Shown: positions 1 through 6,660, counted from the stretch's first letter. The stretch is 9,526 bases of DNA from Spirochaetaceae bacterium (GCA_003558175.1 PWMO01000421.1:1-9526), one strand, 5' to 3'. Numbers and translations are program-made. Notes: generated by a model from the sequence alone, not told the origin.

Positions 1-71
1 CCTGCGTGGAAGGCTCTGCACTGCCCAAGGGGGCGTCAGTCGAGATCGAGGCCGTCGCGCTGACCGGCTAA
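1..71 (+). CDS. Possible 3' end of a gene entering from the left edge
   Basis: The reading frame starting at base 3 is open from the window edge to a TAA at 69-71. It encodes 22 residues including the stretch EGSALPKGASVEIEAVALTG. Codon third positions are mostly G or C, as in the real genes here. The pattern (lysine-glycine turn followed by an alternating hydrophobic strand) resembles the last strands of small OB-fold domains such as the C-terminal domain of NfeD proteins, but 22 residues cannot establish a family. If real, it converges on the hydrolase gene and the two 3' ends overlap by 36 bases. Confidence 0.4.
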   Translation, partial: CVEGSALPKGASVEIEAVALTG

Positions 72-734
72 CCAGCCACGCAACTGCACCACGATCTCCT
101 CCGGCACGGAGTGACCGCCGGAAAATGTGTGCAGCTGCCCCACCCAACCGGCATCGTCCAGTACGTCGTGCAGCCTCCTGGCGGCGGCGAGTGGAAGAAT
201 CAGGTCCTCGGTCCCGTGGCTCTGAAAGTAGCGACGGCCCGACAGACTCCGGGCCTCCTCCGCCGTCCGCTTGCCGGCAATCAGCGCGCCGGAAAGCAGA
301 AAGAGCCCCGCCGGAGTTACTCCGTCGTGCAGAACGCTTTCGGCCGCAACCATGGCGCCCTGGCTGAACCCACCCACAAACAGTTCCTTCCCGCCGAGCC
401 CGAAACGCTGAATGTACTCCCGTACCTGCCGTCCGGAACTCCGCAGACCGGGCGGGTCGAGCGCCTCCAGGTCACGGAAGTAGTCTCCCTGCAACGCCTG
501 CGCCATTTCGTCTTCGCGGTCCGGGAACCAGGCGCGGCCGTATACCGTGCCGGCGTACTGCAACTGGAGCGGCGCCCGCAGGAAGTGCCAGTCCAACGAC
601 CCTGCGGGATCGATGACACTCGCCAGCGGCACCAGATCTCCGTAGTCCGCCCCAAAGCCATGCAGTACCACAACGGCCACCGTGCCCGCTCCGTTGCCCC
701 ATCGGATAGAATCGAGTTGCTCATCCCGCGCCAT
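36..734 (-). CDS. Alpha/beta-hydrolase, carboxylesterase/phospholipase family
   Basis: A serine hydrolase of 232 residues, probably cytoplasmic, of the small carboxylesterase (YpfH-like) group, which cleaves carboxylic ester or thioester bonds; the substrate cannot be read from the sequence. Counting from the ATG at 734, the oxyanion-hole motif LHGFG is at about 24-28, the nucleophile elbow GFSQG has its serine at 124, the acid is Asp177 in HGTEDLILP, and the catalytic histidine is His208 in SGGHSVPEE. All three triad members are present and the length is normal. No signal peptide or membrane segment is seen. A GTG lies two codons upstream at 740, but a GGAG Shine-Dalgarno sequence at 742-745 is seven bases from the ATG at 734 and only one from the GTG, so the ATG is preferred. 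The gene is divergent from nrdR, and nothing links their functions. Confidence 0.9.
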   Translation of the reverse strand: MARDEQLDSIRWGNGAGTVAVVVLHGFGADYGDLVPLASVIDPAGSLDWHFLRAPLQLQYAGTVYGRAWFPDREDEMAQALQGDYFRDLEALDPPGLRSSGRQVREYIQRFGLGGKELFVGGFSQGAMVAAESVLHDGVTPAGLFLLSGALIAGKRTAEEARSLSGRRYFQSHGTEDLILPLAAARRLHDVLDDAGWVGQLHTFSGGHSVPEEIVVQLRGWLAGQRDGLDLD

Positions 735-741
735 GCACACA

Positions 742-745
742 CTCC
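742..745 (-). promoter_or_regulatory. Shine-Dalgarno site of the hydrolase gene
   Basis: GGAG on the minus strand with a seven-base spacer to the ATG at 734. It decides between that ATG and the GTG at 740. Confidence 0.65.
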
Positions 746-775
746 GTAGACCGCTCCCTGTTGCGGCGGTTTTCC

Positions 776-783
776 GCTATACT
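776..783. promoter_or_regulatory. Overlapping divergent -10 elements of hydrolase gene and nrdR
   Basis: On the plus strand TATACT lies at 778-783, six bases before the nrdR ATG at 790. On the minus strand TATAGC occupies 781-776 and could serve the hydrolase gene, leaving a leader of roughly 35 bases with its own Shine-Dalgarno site. The two hexamers share four bases. No convincing -35 hexamer is visible at 16-18 bases on either side. No clear NrdR box pair is seen, so autoregulation is not supported by the sequence. Confidence 0.5.
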
Positions 784-789
784 CTTATC

Positions 790-1278
790 ATGCGTTGTCC
801 ACGTTGTAAAAGCCTCGAAGATAGGGTCATCGAATCGCGCACGCTCGCCAACGGCGGCAGTATCCGGCGTCGGAGGGAGTGTCTCTCCTGCAACTACCGG
901 TTCACCTCCTACGAACGGATCGAAGAGAAGCCGCTCATGGTCATCAAGAAGACCGGAGCGCGACGCGAGCCGTTTGACCGCGACAAGCTCGAGAAAGGAA
1001 TTCAGCAGGCGCTGCGCAAGCGTCCGGTGGCCCAGATTGACATTGAGAACGTACTTGATGAGCTGGAAGAAGCCGCTATGCTGCTGGGTCGAACCACCCA
1101 GGAGATAACGTCGACCCGGATCGGCGAAATGGTACTCGACAAACTCTATGATCTCGACCGCGTTGCGTACATCCGCTTTGCCTCGGTCTACCGCAACTTT
1201 GAGAATGTCGAGGAATTTGTCCGTGAGATCGCAACGCTTACCGAACTCAAGGACAGGAGTAGTGGCGAAGGGACTTGA
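790..1278 (+). CDS. nrdR: Transcriptional repressor NrdR
   Basis: NrdR binds ATP or dATP through an ATP-cone domain and represses ribonucleotide reductase operons by binding paired NrdR boxes. This protein has 162 residues. The N-terminal zinc ribbon has Cys3, Cys6, Cys31 and Cys34 (CPRC and CLSC), followed by the family's conserved RRRREC and YRFTSYE segments. The ATP-cone runs from about 49 to 139, beginning VIKKTGARREPFDRDKL and ending with YRNF. The start is fixed by the family's near-universal MRCP N-terminus; upstream codons in the same frame do not look conserved. There is no Shine-Dalgarno sequence before the ATG, and a TATACT element sits six bases upstream, so the mRNA may be leaderless. 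The last six sense codons and the stop overlap the 3' end of the convergent tRNA gene, so the C-terminal tail is partly encoded by tRNA sequence read backwards. No ribonucleotide reductase gene is in the window. Confidence 0.97.
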   Translation: MRCPRCKSLEDRVIESRTLANGGSIRRRRECLSCNYRFTSYERIEEKPLMVIKKTGARREPFDRDKLEKGIQQALRKRPVAQIDIENVLDELEEAAMLLGRTTQEITSTRIGEMVLDKLYDLDRVAYIRFASVYRNFENVEEFVREIATLTELKDRSSGEGT

Positions 1279-1332
1279 ACCCCTGACCGAGCGGATATGA
1301 GCCGCTTGCTCTACCGACTGAGCTACGCCACC
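1260..1332 (-). tRNA. tRNA-Met (anticodon CAU), probably elongator
   Basis: A complete 73-base cloverleaf. The acceptor arm GGTGGCG pairs with CGCCACT (a G.U pair at 1:72), then discriminator A; CCA is not encoded. The D-arm stem is GCTC/GAGC. The anticodon stem AGCGG/CCGCT encloses loop CTCATAT with anticodon CAT. The variable loop is CGGTC, and the T-arm AGGGG/CCCTT holds loop TTCAAGT. It is not the initiator tRNA: the three G:C pairs below the anticodon loop and the 1:72 mismatch are missing. A tRNA-Ile2, in which TilS changes C34 to lysidine, also carries a CAU gene anticodon and cannot be excluded by eye. Nineteen bases of its 3' end overlap the nrdR coding region on the other strand. 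Confidence 0.95.
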
Positions 1333-1345
1333 AGAAGCAGGTGCA

Positions 1346-1374
1346 ACTATACCAACGGCCCCGCGGAGTGTCAA
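1346..1374 (-). promoter_or_regulatory. Sigma70 promoter of the tRNA gene
   Basis: On the minus strand a perfect TTGACA (1374-1369) is followed after exactly 17 bases by TATAGT (1351-1346). The tRNA 5' end lies 13 bases further on, leaving a leader of about six bases. This is the strongest promoter in the window, fitting a stable RNA gene. The rest of 1333-1426 holds only a weak inverted repeat (GCAC 1410-1413 with GTGC 1420-1423) after the stop of the upstream gene, without a clear T run. Confidence 0.85.
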
Positions 1375-1426
1375 CAACCCACGTCCGCCGGGGAGTAACA
1401 ACAGAATCGGCACCACTGAGTGCGGG

Positions 1427-4003
1427 CTACAAAAGGTTGTGGGATCGAGCCGTCTCAAGCAGTTGCCGATTCCAGTAATTGGACGTGAGAAACGCGCGCT
1501 TGTCCTGATAGTGGTCGATACGACTGCTCCGTTCCTGCATATAGCGAACTGAACGCCCCAGAACGGTCAGACGATCCTCGCGGTCAGGCTTGTCGGATCG
1601 GGGAAGCGACTCGCTGTACAGATAGTAGTACAGCCTGTTGTACGGGTCGATCGGCGAAACCTTCTCCTGCCGCGTCAGTCGGTGAAACTCCGTGATCGAC
1701 TCGTCCGCGTCTCCGGTAAGCGCCATGAGATACGCCGCAAAAGCCTTCGTCAGATGCGTGAGCACGGAATCACCGACGGCAAAGCTGCCGATTGCTCGAT
1801 CCTCCAGAGAAGCAAACCCACTCTCCCACGCGATCTGCTCCGGCGAACGAAACGGGGTGCCGCCCGAATCGCCGTTGTCGAGCGTGTTTGTCTTGCGTGT
1901 CGCGTTTTGCCCCGCCGGCAGCAGCAGGTCGAGCGCCTCCTCCGGGCGAGCGCTGCGCTCGAGAGCCTCAGCCTGAAACAGTCGCACTTCAGGACAGGAC
2001 TCCAGCGCGGAAAGCTCGTACAGCGCAGCCTTGCCGTTCCCAAGGTATGCCAGAGACCGGCCAGTCCAGCGCCTCATTACACTGCGCGCCTGCGGATGCC
2101 GGCAGGCCACCGTCGCACAGTGGCCGCGCTCGAAGATTGTGAGCGCATCGTCATACAACCCCAACTCGAACAGCACCCTGCCCAGCAGCAGAAGAAGAAG
2201 GAGTTCGGTTTCGCGCAGGCCCATCTGCCGCACCCGATCAAGCAGGGGGACAATCTGGTCCTTTACCCGCGTGAGCTCCCCAACAAGGAAGAGACAGGTA
2301 AGCTCTGCGATTCTGGCCCTGACGGCCTCCAGGGTCTCTCCCCCGGAGTCGCTCCTCGGACGAGCCATTATGAAGTAGTCACGCGCTTCTCCAACCTTCT
2401 CTTGACTCAGCAGCAACAGCCCAAACTCCAGGTTGGCGCGTGCCAGCCCCGCCGTGTCCCCCGATTCCTGATAGAGAAGCATGGCCCGCTTGCATAGCGT
2501 CACAGCCTGCTGCAGGTTCCGCTTGGCAACGACGTAGCGCGCGTGCTCAAGAGCTGCGTCAGCCTCAACCGACTTCTCAAACGGCGTCTGCGCCCGAAAC
2601 AGCGATCGCGATTGAAACAGGCGGTCGGCTCGCATCTCGTTGCCGACCAGTAGCGCGCGGCGCAGTTCGGCGGTGTGAATGATGTGCCCAACCACGGCCG
2701 GGCGATTGGAGCGCGAAGCGAGTCGCGTGGAGAGCGCCAACACCTGTGCCACCCGTTCAAAACGACGCGCGTCGAGGGCGTTACGCAGCATTTCCCGCAA
2801 TCCCGGCAGCCATTCGTCGCTGCGGCCGGCCACGGCGTTCAGCAGCGATGGAGTCAGGCGGGTCGCGCGATCTGAAACCAGCCCGAGCACCGTGCGCGCC
2901 ACTGCGGTCTCCAGCTTCTGCCGCTCGCTGCCGAGAGACACCCACACCGCCTGGCGCAGTTCGGAGGACTCGACGTACGCGCTCTGCTCACTGCGGACCA
3001 GACCGAGCCCCGCCAGATTGCGCAACACCCGTCGCACCAGCAGCTGATCGTATCCCAGCTGCAGCGCCGTCTCCAGCAGGAGGCCGATTGCGCACCGCCC
3101 GCCGAGCATCGCCGCGATCGCCAGAATCTCTCGATCGTCCTGGGGCAGACGGCGCAACAACAGGGCAGCTTCTCCGCCACGAGAGGGGCGCTGAGAGCCG
3201 CCGCGCCGCGATGCCGGACGGTCTATTGTCTGCTGCACATTGACAAAATAGTGATACAGCTCCAGCGGCACGCCTCGCGTACGGCTCATGCAGTCTGCGA
3301 TGTGGATCTGGCGTTTGGCAGCTTCACTGAGATGCGTATCCGCACGCTCTGCAATCTCTTCACCACCAAACAACGACAGTTCGAGCCCGACCGTTTCCAG
3401 GTCGGCAAGCCCGACCGGAACATTCCCGGAGCGAGAAGTCGCAATCATGATCGGAGCAACTTCGTTCGCCAGCCGATCGTAGACCCGTCGCAGCAGTCGA
3501 GTCACTTCAACGCTGAAACCGTCTAAATCTTCCAGCACCATCACAAACGGAAGCAGCTGACGCTGCAGGCTGCGCAGCACGGCGGTCAGGTAGAGGCTGT
3601 AGGCGGTGACGAGGTCGTTCTCCAGCACGTCGAACAGGCCGGGTACCGTGGGCGATTCCGCCACGTATATTAGCGCGGCAGCCACATCGTTCCAGATCAG
3701 GCGTTCCGTGACGCCCAGCAGTTCTCCAACCTGCGGCAGGAATGCAGGCTGGATGCTGTTGGCAATGGGAGCAAGCTGCTCGTCTTCACGTTCGGAAGCG
3801 AACAGAGTGATAACCGGGCGGTCGGCTGTATTTCCGTAGAGACGTCTGACCATCTGCTGCGCGTTCACGCGGCCGTAGACCGGATCTTCACACTGGATGA
3901 GGAGCAGTCCGGGAGTGCTCGTGCCGTTGATCCACGCCGCGATCAGGTCAAGCGCCGCTTCTGCAAACTCGTCGTTGCGCAGGAATTCGGCGACGCTTGC
4001 CAT
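1427..4003 (-). CDS. STAND/AAA16-type ATPase-like protein with TPR repeats
   Basis: An 858-residue ORF that looks like the C-terminal two-thirds of a cyclase-AAA-TPR signalling protein. Residues 30-250 have the STAND ATPase layout: beta strand GLLLIQCE at 32-39, Walker B FVMVLEDLDG at 153-162, sensor-like MIATSR at 186-191, and the GxP motif of STAND proteins in RGVPLELYHYF at 243-253. Residues 284-355 fit the winged helix that follows. About 360-860 are helical TPR-like repeats, clearest at 490-690. The end, with SSRIDHYQDKRAFL and NYWNRQLLETAR, resembles the C-terminus I associate with such proteins. The Walker A lysine motif is missing: the matching segment reads EDPVYGRVNAQQ. The ATG at 4003 has AGGGG six bases upstream, so separate translation is possible. 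However, 22 open codons and one TAA are all that separate it, in frame, from the 128-residue ORF upstream. It is probably a cytoplasmic regulator or scaffold; the partner is unknown. Confidence 0.85.
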   Translation of the reverse strand: MASVAEFLRNDEFAEAALDLIAAWINGTSTPGLLLIQCEDPVYGRVNAQQMVRRLYGNTADRPVITLFASEREDEQLAPIANSIQPAFLPQVGELLGVTERLIWNDVAAALIYVAESPTVPGLFDVLENDLVTAYSLYLTAVLRSLQRQLLPFVMVLEDLDGFSVEVTRLLRRVYDRLANEVAPIMIATSRSGNVPVGLADLETVGLELSLFGGEEIAERADTHLSEAAKRQIHIADCMSRTRGVPLELYHYFVNVQQTIDRPASRRGGSQRPSRGGEAALLLRRLPQDDREILAIAAMLGGRCAIGLLLETALQLGYDQLLVRRVLRNLAGLGLVRSEQSAYVESSELRQAVWVSLGSERQKLETAVARTVLGLVSDRATRLTPSLLNAVAGRSDEWLPGLREMLRNALDARRFERVAQVLALSTRLASRSNRPAVVGHIIHTAELRRALLVGNEMRADRLFQSRSLFRAQTPFEKSVEADAALEHARYVVAKRNLQQAVTLCKRAMLLYQESGDTAGLARANLEFGLLLLSQEKVGEARDYFIMARPRSDSGGETLEAVRARIAELTCLFLVGELTRVKDQIVPLLDRVRQMGLRETELLLLLLLGRVLFELGLYDDALTIFERGHCATVACRHPQARSVMRRWTGRSLAYLGNGKAALYELSALESCPEVRLFQAEALERSARPEEALDLLLPAGQNATRKTNTLDNGDSGGTPFRSPEQIAWESGFASLEDRAIGSFAVGDSVLTHLTKAFAAYLMALTGDADESITEFHRLTRQEKVSPIDPYNRLYYYLYSESLPRSDKPDREDRLTVLGRSVRYMQERSSRIDHYQDKRAFLTSNYWNRQLLETARSHNLL

Positions 4004-4072
4004 GGCGCGCCCCTGTGGGCGCTCCGGATTTTCGATGCGCAGGTATTCGCCGTACTGTGAAACGGCGGCTTA
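4004..4072 (-). other. In-frame TAA and 22-codon open link between two halves of one probable gene
   Basis: The TAA at 4072-4070 ends the 128-residue ORF. The next 22 codons, in the same frame, contain no stop and run straight into the ATG at 4003. Their translation includes QYGEYLRIENPERP, which looks like ordinary protein, and the codons are G/C-ending like the flanking genes. One base change would restore a continuous frame, for example CAA (Gln) to TAA. The segment also holds the AGGGG that could act as ribosome binding site for the downstream ORF. It may be a true disrupting mutation, a naturally split gene with reinitiation, or a sequencing error. Confidence 0.8.
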
Positions 4073-4456
4073 ACCGGCAAGCGGGCCGGCAGCGCCGGGG
4101 CCGATCCAAATGGAGCGATCTTCAGTGAACCGGCTGACCGCACTCCGCAGGCGCCGAAACGCCTCGTCCGGACGCTCTTTCGCTAAATAATCGATGACGA
4201 GGGTGTAGCCGGTCAGCTCTTCGTGGTAGCGCAGCAGCTCGCCGAGCGTTTCAAGCGCCGCGTCCAGCACCACGCGGTGGTCGGCTTCACAACTGCGAGG
4301 AAAGGTGTACAGGATGAATCCGGCATCCTGCCGGAACCGGGTTGCCCCGGACCGCAACAGCGCTGCGTCAACCGCGCCCGAGAGCTCACGGACGGTGGTG
4401 GGGCGGATTCGTTCCAACTGTCGTAGGCCATCCAACTGCAAATACAAGCAGAACAT
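4070..4456 (-). CDS. Cyclase-like N-terminal module, ends at an in-frame TAA
   Basis: A 128-residue ORF starting MFCLYLQLDG. The order of elements recalls the class III nucleotidyl cyclase fold: a first strand CLYLQLDG (3-10), a strand pair around RFRQDAGFILYTFP (40-53) where cyclases have the glycine-aspartate turn, a long helix rich in Ala and Leu (62-82), then strand TLVIDY (85-90). The metal-binding aspartates and the transition-state asparagine/arginine motif are not recognisable, so catalysis is unlikely. The assignment is by pattern only. Class III cyclase domains placed before AAA16 and TPR regions are a known arrangement, which supports joining this ORF to the one downstream. A weak AGAG lies five bases before the ATG, and a tandem 9-base repeat lies 18 bases upstream. 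Intact function is doubtful if the TAA is real. Confidence 0.65.
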   Translation of the reverse strand: MFCLYLQLDGLRQLERIRPTTVRELSGAVDAALLRSGATRFRQDAGFILYTFPRSCEADHRVVLDAALETLGELLRYHEELTGYTLVIDYLAKERPDEAFRRLRSAVSRFTEDRSIWIGPGAAGPLAG

Positions 4457-4474
4457 ATTGACTCTGTAACAGTC

Positions 4475-4492
4475 TCGGCCGTTTCGGCCGTT
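4475..4492. repeat. Tandem 9-base repeat with palindromic core
   Basis: TCGGCCGTT occurs twice head to tail (4475-4483 and 4484-4492), followed by a partial third CGGTT. The CGGCCG cores are self-complementary, so the pair could form a six-base-pair hairpin with a three-base loop or act as two adjacent protein-binding sites. It sits in the 97-base gap (4459-4555 with its flanks) between the PilZ gene and the cyclase-like ORF, 18 bases upstream of the ATG at 4456. No T run follows, so it is not a standard terminator. No clear -10/-35 pair was found in the gap. Confidence 0.6.
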
Positions 4493-4555
4493 CGGTTGAG
4501 AAATCGCTTACCGATCGACACAGCACTACCGGCTTGATCCACACGCCGTCGAGGG

Positions 4556-5806
4556 TCACGCGGTGTCGAACGGGTCGTGTGGCGCCTCTACAACCGCCAG
4601 ACCACGCGAATCGATATCGCCGCGATAGTCGGGCCCGTAGATGCGGTCAAACAGCTGCTCCATGTGCTGCAACTCCATGCTGGAGTAGTGCACTCCATAG
4701 TATGTCCGTTTAGTATCGCTGTACTTACGCATGATACGTCCCTTCGCCGGCAGCGTCCGTTGGTCAAGGTGAATCTGCAACCCGATCTCGGAATAGAGGC
4801 CCAGATCGAGGGCGTCGGCGCTGTGGCTGAACAGCAACCCGGAGCCGCTGATATCGATCAGCTGCGTCTCCTGGAACGCCTGTTCCTCCTGCTCAGCCAT
4901 GAAGTATCCGTTGGACTGCAGCGAATAGGAGAGCACCCGTGCGAATGTACGGACTGATTCCAGGTCCGACGCATCGAACCCGAGGTTGGACTGCAGATCA
5001 TGCATGAGGTAGAGATATCCAACCACATACTGGTGAAACAGTATCGGGCAGTAGAGCTCCGTGGCGATGCCTTTGCGCCGCAGCTGCTGCAGGTACTGCT
5101 CGTACTGCTCGACGATCGAGGCGTCCTGCTCGCGCGCGAACGCTTCAACGTGGCGCCGCAGCGCAAGCCGCTCACGCACCGACACGTCCAGCGTTTGCAT
5201 GTCGCCTTCCCACGGTGGCAGCGTGAGAATACGGCCGGTATGGGCGACGATGCGCTCAGGCAGCGTTTCAGGCCGTCGCTCGCGAAACATCACGATGCGG
5301 TTCTCAGCCCCGACGCGTTCAGCCAGATCACGAAAACCGCTGATCAAGCTGGAGATTCGCGTAACGTCAAAGCCGTAGTCATACTCCGGCTTCTCGACCG
5401 GATCGTACATCTCCGAGGCAGGGTAATTGAGCGTGTAGGAAGAGCCCGCCACCACCAGCGATACCGATACTCCGTCGGGGTTCACAATACGCTCGAATCC
5501 CCGGTTGAGATCACGATGCAGCACATCGATCTGACGCAGGCGGATGAGTCCGTCTTCTACCTCGGAAACCGCCGAACGAAACGTCATAGGACGACCGCGG
5601 AAGCGGAAGAACGCCACCACGGTCTGTTTTTCCTGTGGCGGCTCCGCGTCGGGCATGACCGGCTCTACCGTTATCAGGCGCGGCCCGCTTTCTACCAGAT
5701 GAACCGCAAGCCGCTGCGTGCCGATATGCAATTCAATTGGGATCTTCTTCTCGCGAAGGTTGCCGAAGACAAAGTCTTTCTCTACGTGTCCTACTTCCTG
5801 TGCCAT
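4556..5806 (-). CDS. PilZ-domain protein with large N-terminal region
   Basis: A 416-residue cytoplasmic protein. The C-terminal PilZ domain (about 300-395) shows the second c-di-GMP motif DISGSG at 318-323, then the usual strands ending in GRIMRKY and YYGVHYSSMELQHMEQLFDRIYG (quoted here as separate parts GVHYSS and LFDRIYG). The RxxxR motif normally just before the domain is not in its usual place; that segment reads AEQEEQAFQETQ. An RTFAR at 286-290 lies at the end of the preceding domain. Residues 1-110 form a beta-rich domain resembling PilZ N-terminal (YcgR/PilZN-like) regions. Residues 215-300 (helix, strand ELYCPILFHQYVVGYLYL, helix) look GAF-like. No membrane segments are seen. It starts 27 bases after the lipoprotein gene and is probably cotranscribed with it. 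GGA eleven bases before the ATG is a weak Shine-Dalgarno site; a TAG closes the frame upstream, so no longer start exists. It resembles multi-domain PilZ proteins of spirochaetes, but I cannot name an orthologue. Confidence 0.88.
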   Translation of the reverse strand: MAQEVGHVEKDFVFGNLREKKIPIELHIGTQRLAVHLVESGPRLITVEPVMPDAEPPQEKQTVVAFFRFRGRPMTFRSAVSEVEDGLIRLRQIDVLHRDLNRGFERIVNPDGVSVSLVVAGSSYTLNYPASEMYDPVEKPEYDYGFDVTRISSLISGFRDLAERVGAENRIVMFRERRPETLPERIVAHTGRILTLPPWEGDMQTLDVSVRERLALRRHVEAFAREQDASIVEQYEQYLQQLRRKGIATELYCPILFHQYVVGYLYLMHDLQSNLGFDASDLESVRTFARVLSYSLQSNGYFMAEQEEQAFQETQLIDISGSGLLFSHSADALDLGLYSEIGLQIHLDQRTLPAKGRIMRKYSDTKRTYYGVHYSSMELQHMEQLFDRIYGPDYRGDIDSRGLAVVEAPHDPFDTA

Positions 5807-5826
5807 AGCTTCGGTTCCATTCTTTT

Positions 5827-5836
5827 TAGAATTCTA
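5827..5836. repeat. 10-base perfect palindrome at the lipoprotein stop codon
   Basis: TAGAATTCTA includes the stop codon of the lipoprotein gene and lies in an A/T-rich patch unusual for this window. TAGAAT read on the minus strand could be a -10 element for the PilZ gene, but no -35 hexamer fits. It may be no more than low-complexity intergenic DNA. Confidence 0.35.
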
Positions 5837-6658
5837 CGGCGCAACCAACGGCGACCGTTCGGCCCACGGTTCCAATCGTACCTCCGGGCCCGCCGCAGGT
5901 GGCTCCAGCTCTCTCAGACTCAGCATCAGGTCGACGATTCTCCACTCATCCGCCGGCCGTTCGAGCATGATATCGCCCGAAGTACGCGCCGCGGCGTCAA
6001 TCAGCCGCACCCGCATGATGGCCTGGTCGCCTCCGAGCCACTGCACCCGGCCGAACCTGATTCGCGGCGAACTCTCCGCGGGCAAGTCACTCTCTATCAT
6101 GCGGCCGATTCGCAGCTGCTCGGATTCCAGCACGTAGTCGGCTACCGCATCGGCCGGTGCGTGCAATGCAGTGAAGAACCCTTCCACAACGCGCCGCAGC
6201 GCGTGAATGTTGTGACCGGCGGTCGCGTTATCAATGAGCTCCCCTATCTCCGCATCGGACGGAGCGAGTCGCGCGAGCGATCCTTCGGCCAGCAGGTAGC
6301 GTGGCACGCCTCCTTCGCCGGTTGTTGTTCCACGCGCTGTGGATGCAGGCGGCTCAGCTGCAGGCGCGGCGTCTGCAGTCGCCCCGTCCGTCTCCGCTTC
6401 ACGCGGCGCGTCGGCAGTCTCGCCCGCGACGGGCGGCGTTCCCTGCCCCTCGTCGCCCGCCGGATCTGCCGGAACAGTTGCCGCGTTGTCCGCGCCATTG
6501 CGTGCCGTACAGGAGGTTACGACCGGGCCGACCGCCAGGCTCAACACAACCAGCGCAGCTACAATGCGCCACTGCCGCGCTCGAGAGCGACGAACGAGCC
6601 GAGCCGCCGTGCTGCCGTCCACCGTGCCTTTCCGCCCCTTTGTGAAAACGCTGCGCAT
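5834..6658 (-). CDS. Putative lipoprotein with Ala/Pro/Thr-rich linker
   Basis: I do not recognise a named family. From the ATG at 6658 it has 274 residues. A basic segment RRSRARQWR (23-31) precedes a hydrophobic core (32-47) and a lipobox VTSC with Cys50, predicting export and lipid attachment. Residues 51-115 are low complexity, rich in Ala, Pro, Thr, Glu and Asp, as expected for a flexible tether. About 118-250 form a compact alpha+beta domain (helix ALRRVVEGFFTAL, strands RIRFGRVQWL, AIMRVRLID, EWRIVDLML) with the look of an NTF2-like fold; this is pattern inference. Three starts are possible. The ATG at 6679 lies inside the divergent promoter and is unlikely. The ATG at 6658 follows a TATACT element by five bases and would be leaderless. 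The GTG at 6622 follows GGAAAGG and gives a more usual signal-peptide length (262 residues). The PilZ gene follows at 27 bases, probably the same operon. Confidence 0.8.
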   Translation of the reverse strand: MRSVFTKGRKGTVDGSTAARLVRRSRARQWRIVAALVVLSLAVGPVVTSCTARNGADNAATVPADPAGDEGQGTPPVAGETADAPREAETDGATADAAPAAEPPASTARGTTTGEGGVPRYLLAEGSLARLAPSDAEIGELIDNATAGHNIHALRRVVEGFFTALHAPADAVADYVLESEQLRIGRMIESDLPAESSPRIRFGRVQWLGGDQAIMRVRLIDAAARTSGDIMLERPADEWRIVDLMLSLRELEPPAAGPEVRLEPWAERSPLVAP

Positions 6659-6660
6659 AC

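Noticed and set aside
1260..1332. Initiator tRNA-fMet
   Set aside because: The acceptor end is paired (G.U at 1:72) and the anticodon stem lacks the three consecutive G:C pairs of initiators.
1410..1423. Inverted repeat as terminator of the STAND/TPR gene
   Set aside because: Only four paired bases with a six-base loop and no proper T run; too weak to call.
721..1458. 245-codon minus-strand open frame across nrdR and the tRNA
   Set aside because: It reads through the whole tRNA gene and is antisense to nrdR, so it is not a plausible protein.
1682..2497. 271-codon plus-strand open frame opposite the STAND/TPR gene
   Set aside because: Basic, low-complexity translation opposite a coherent TPR protein; a shadow frame.
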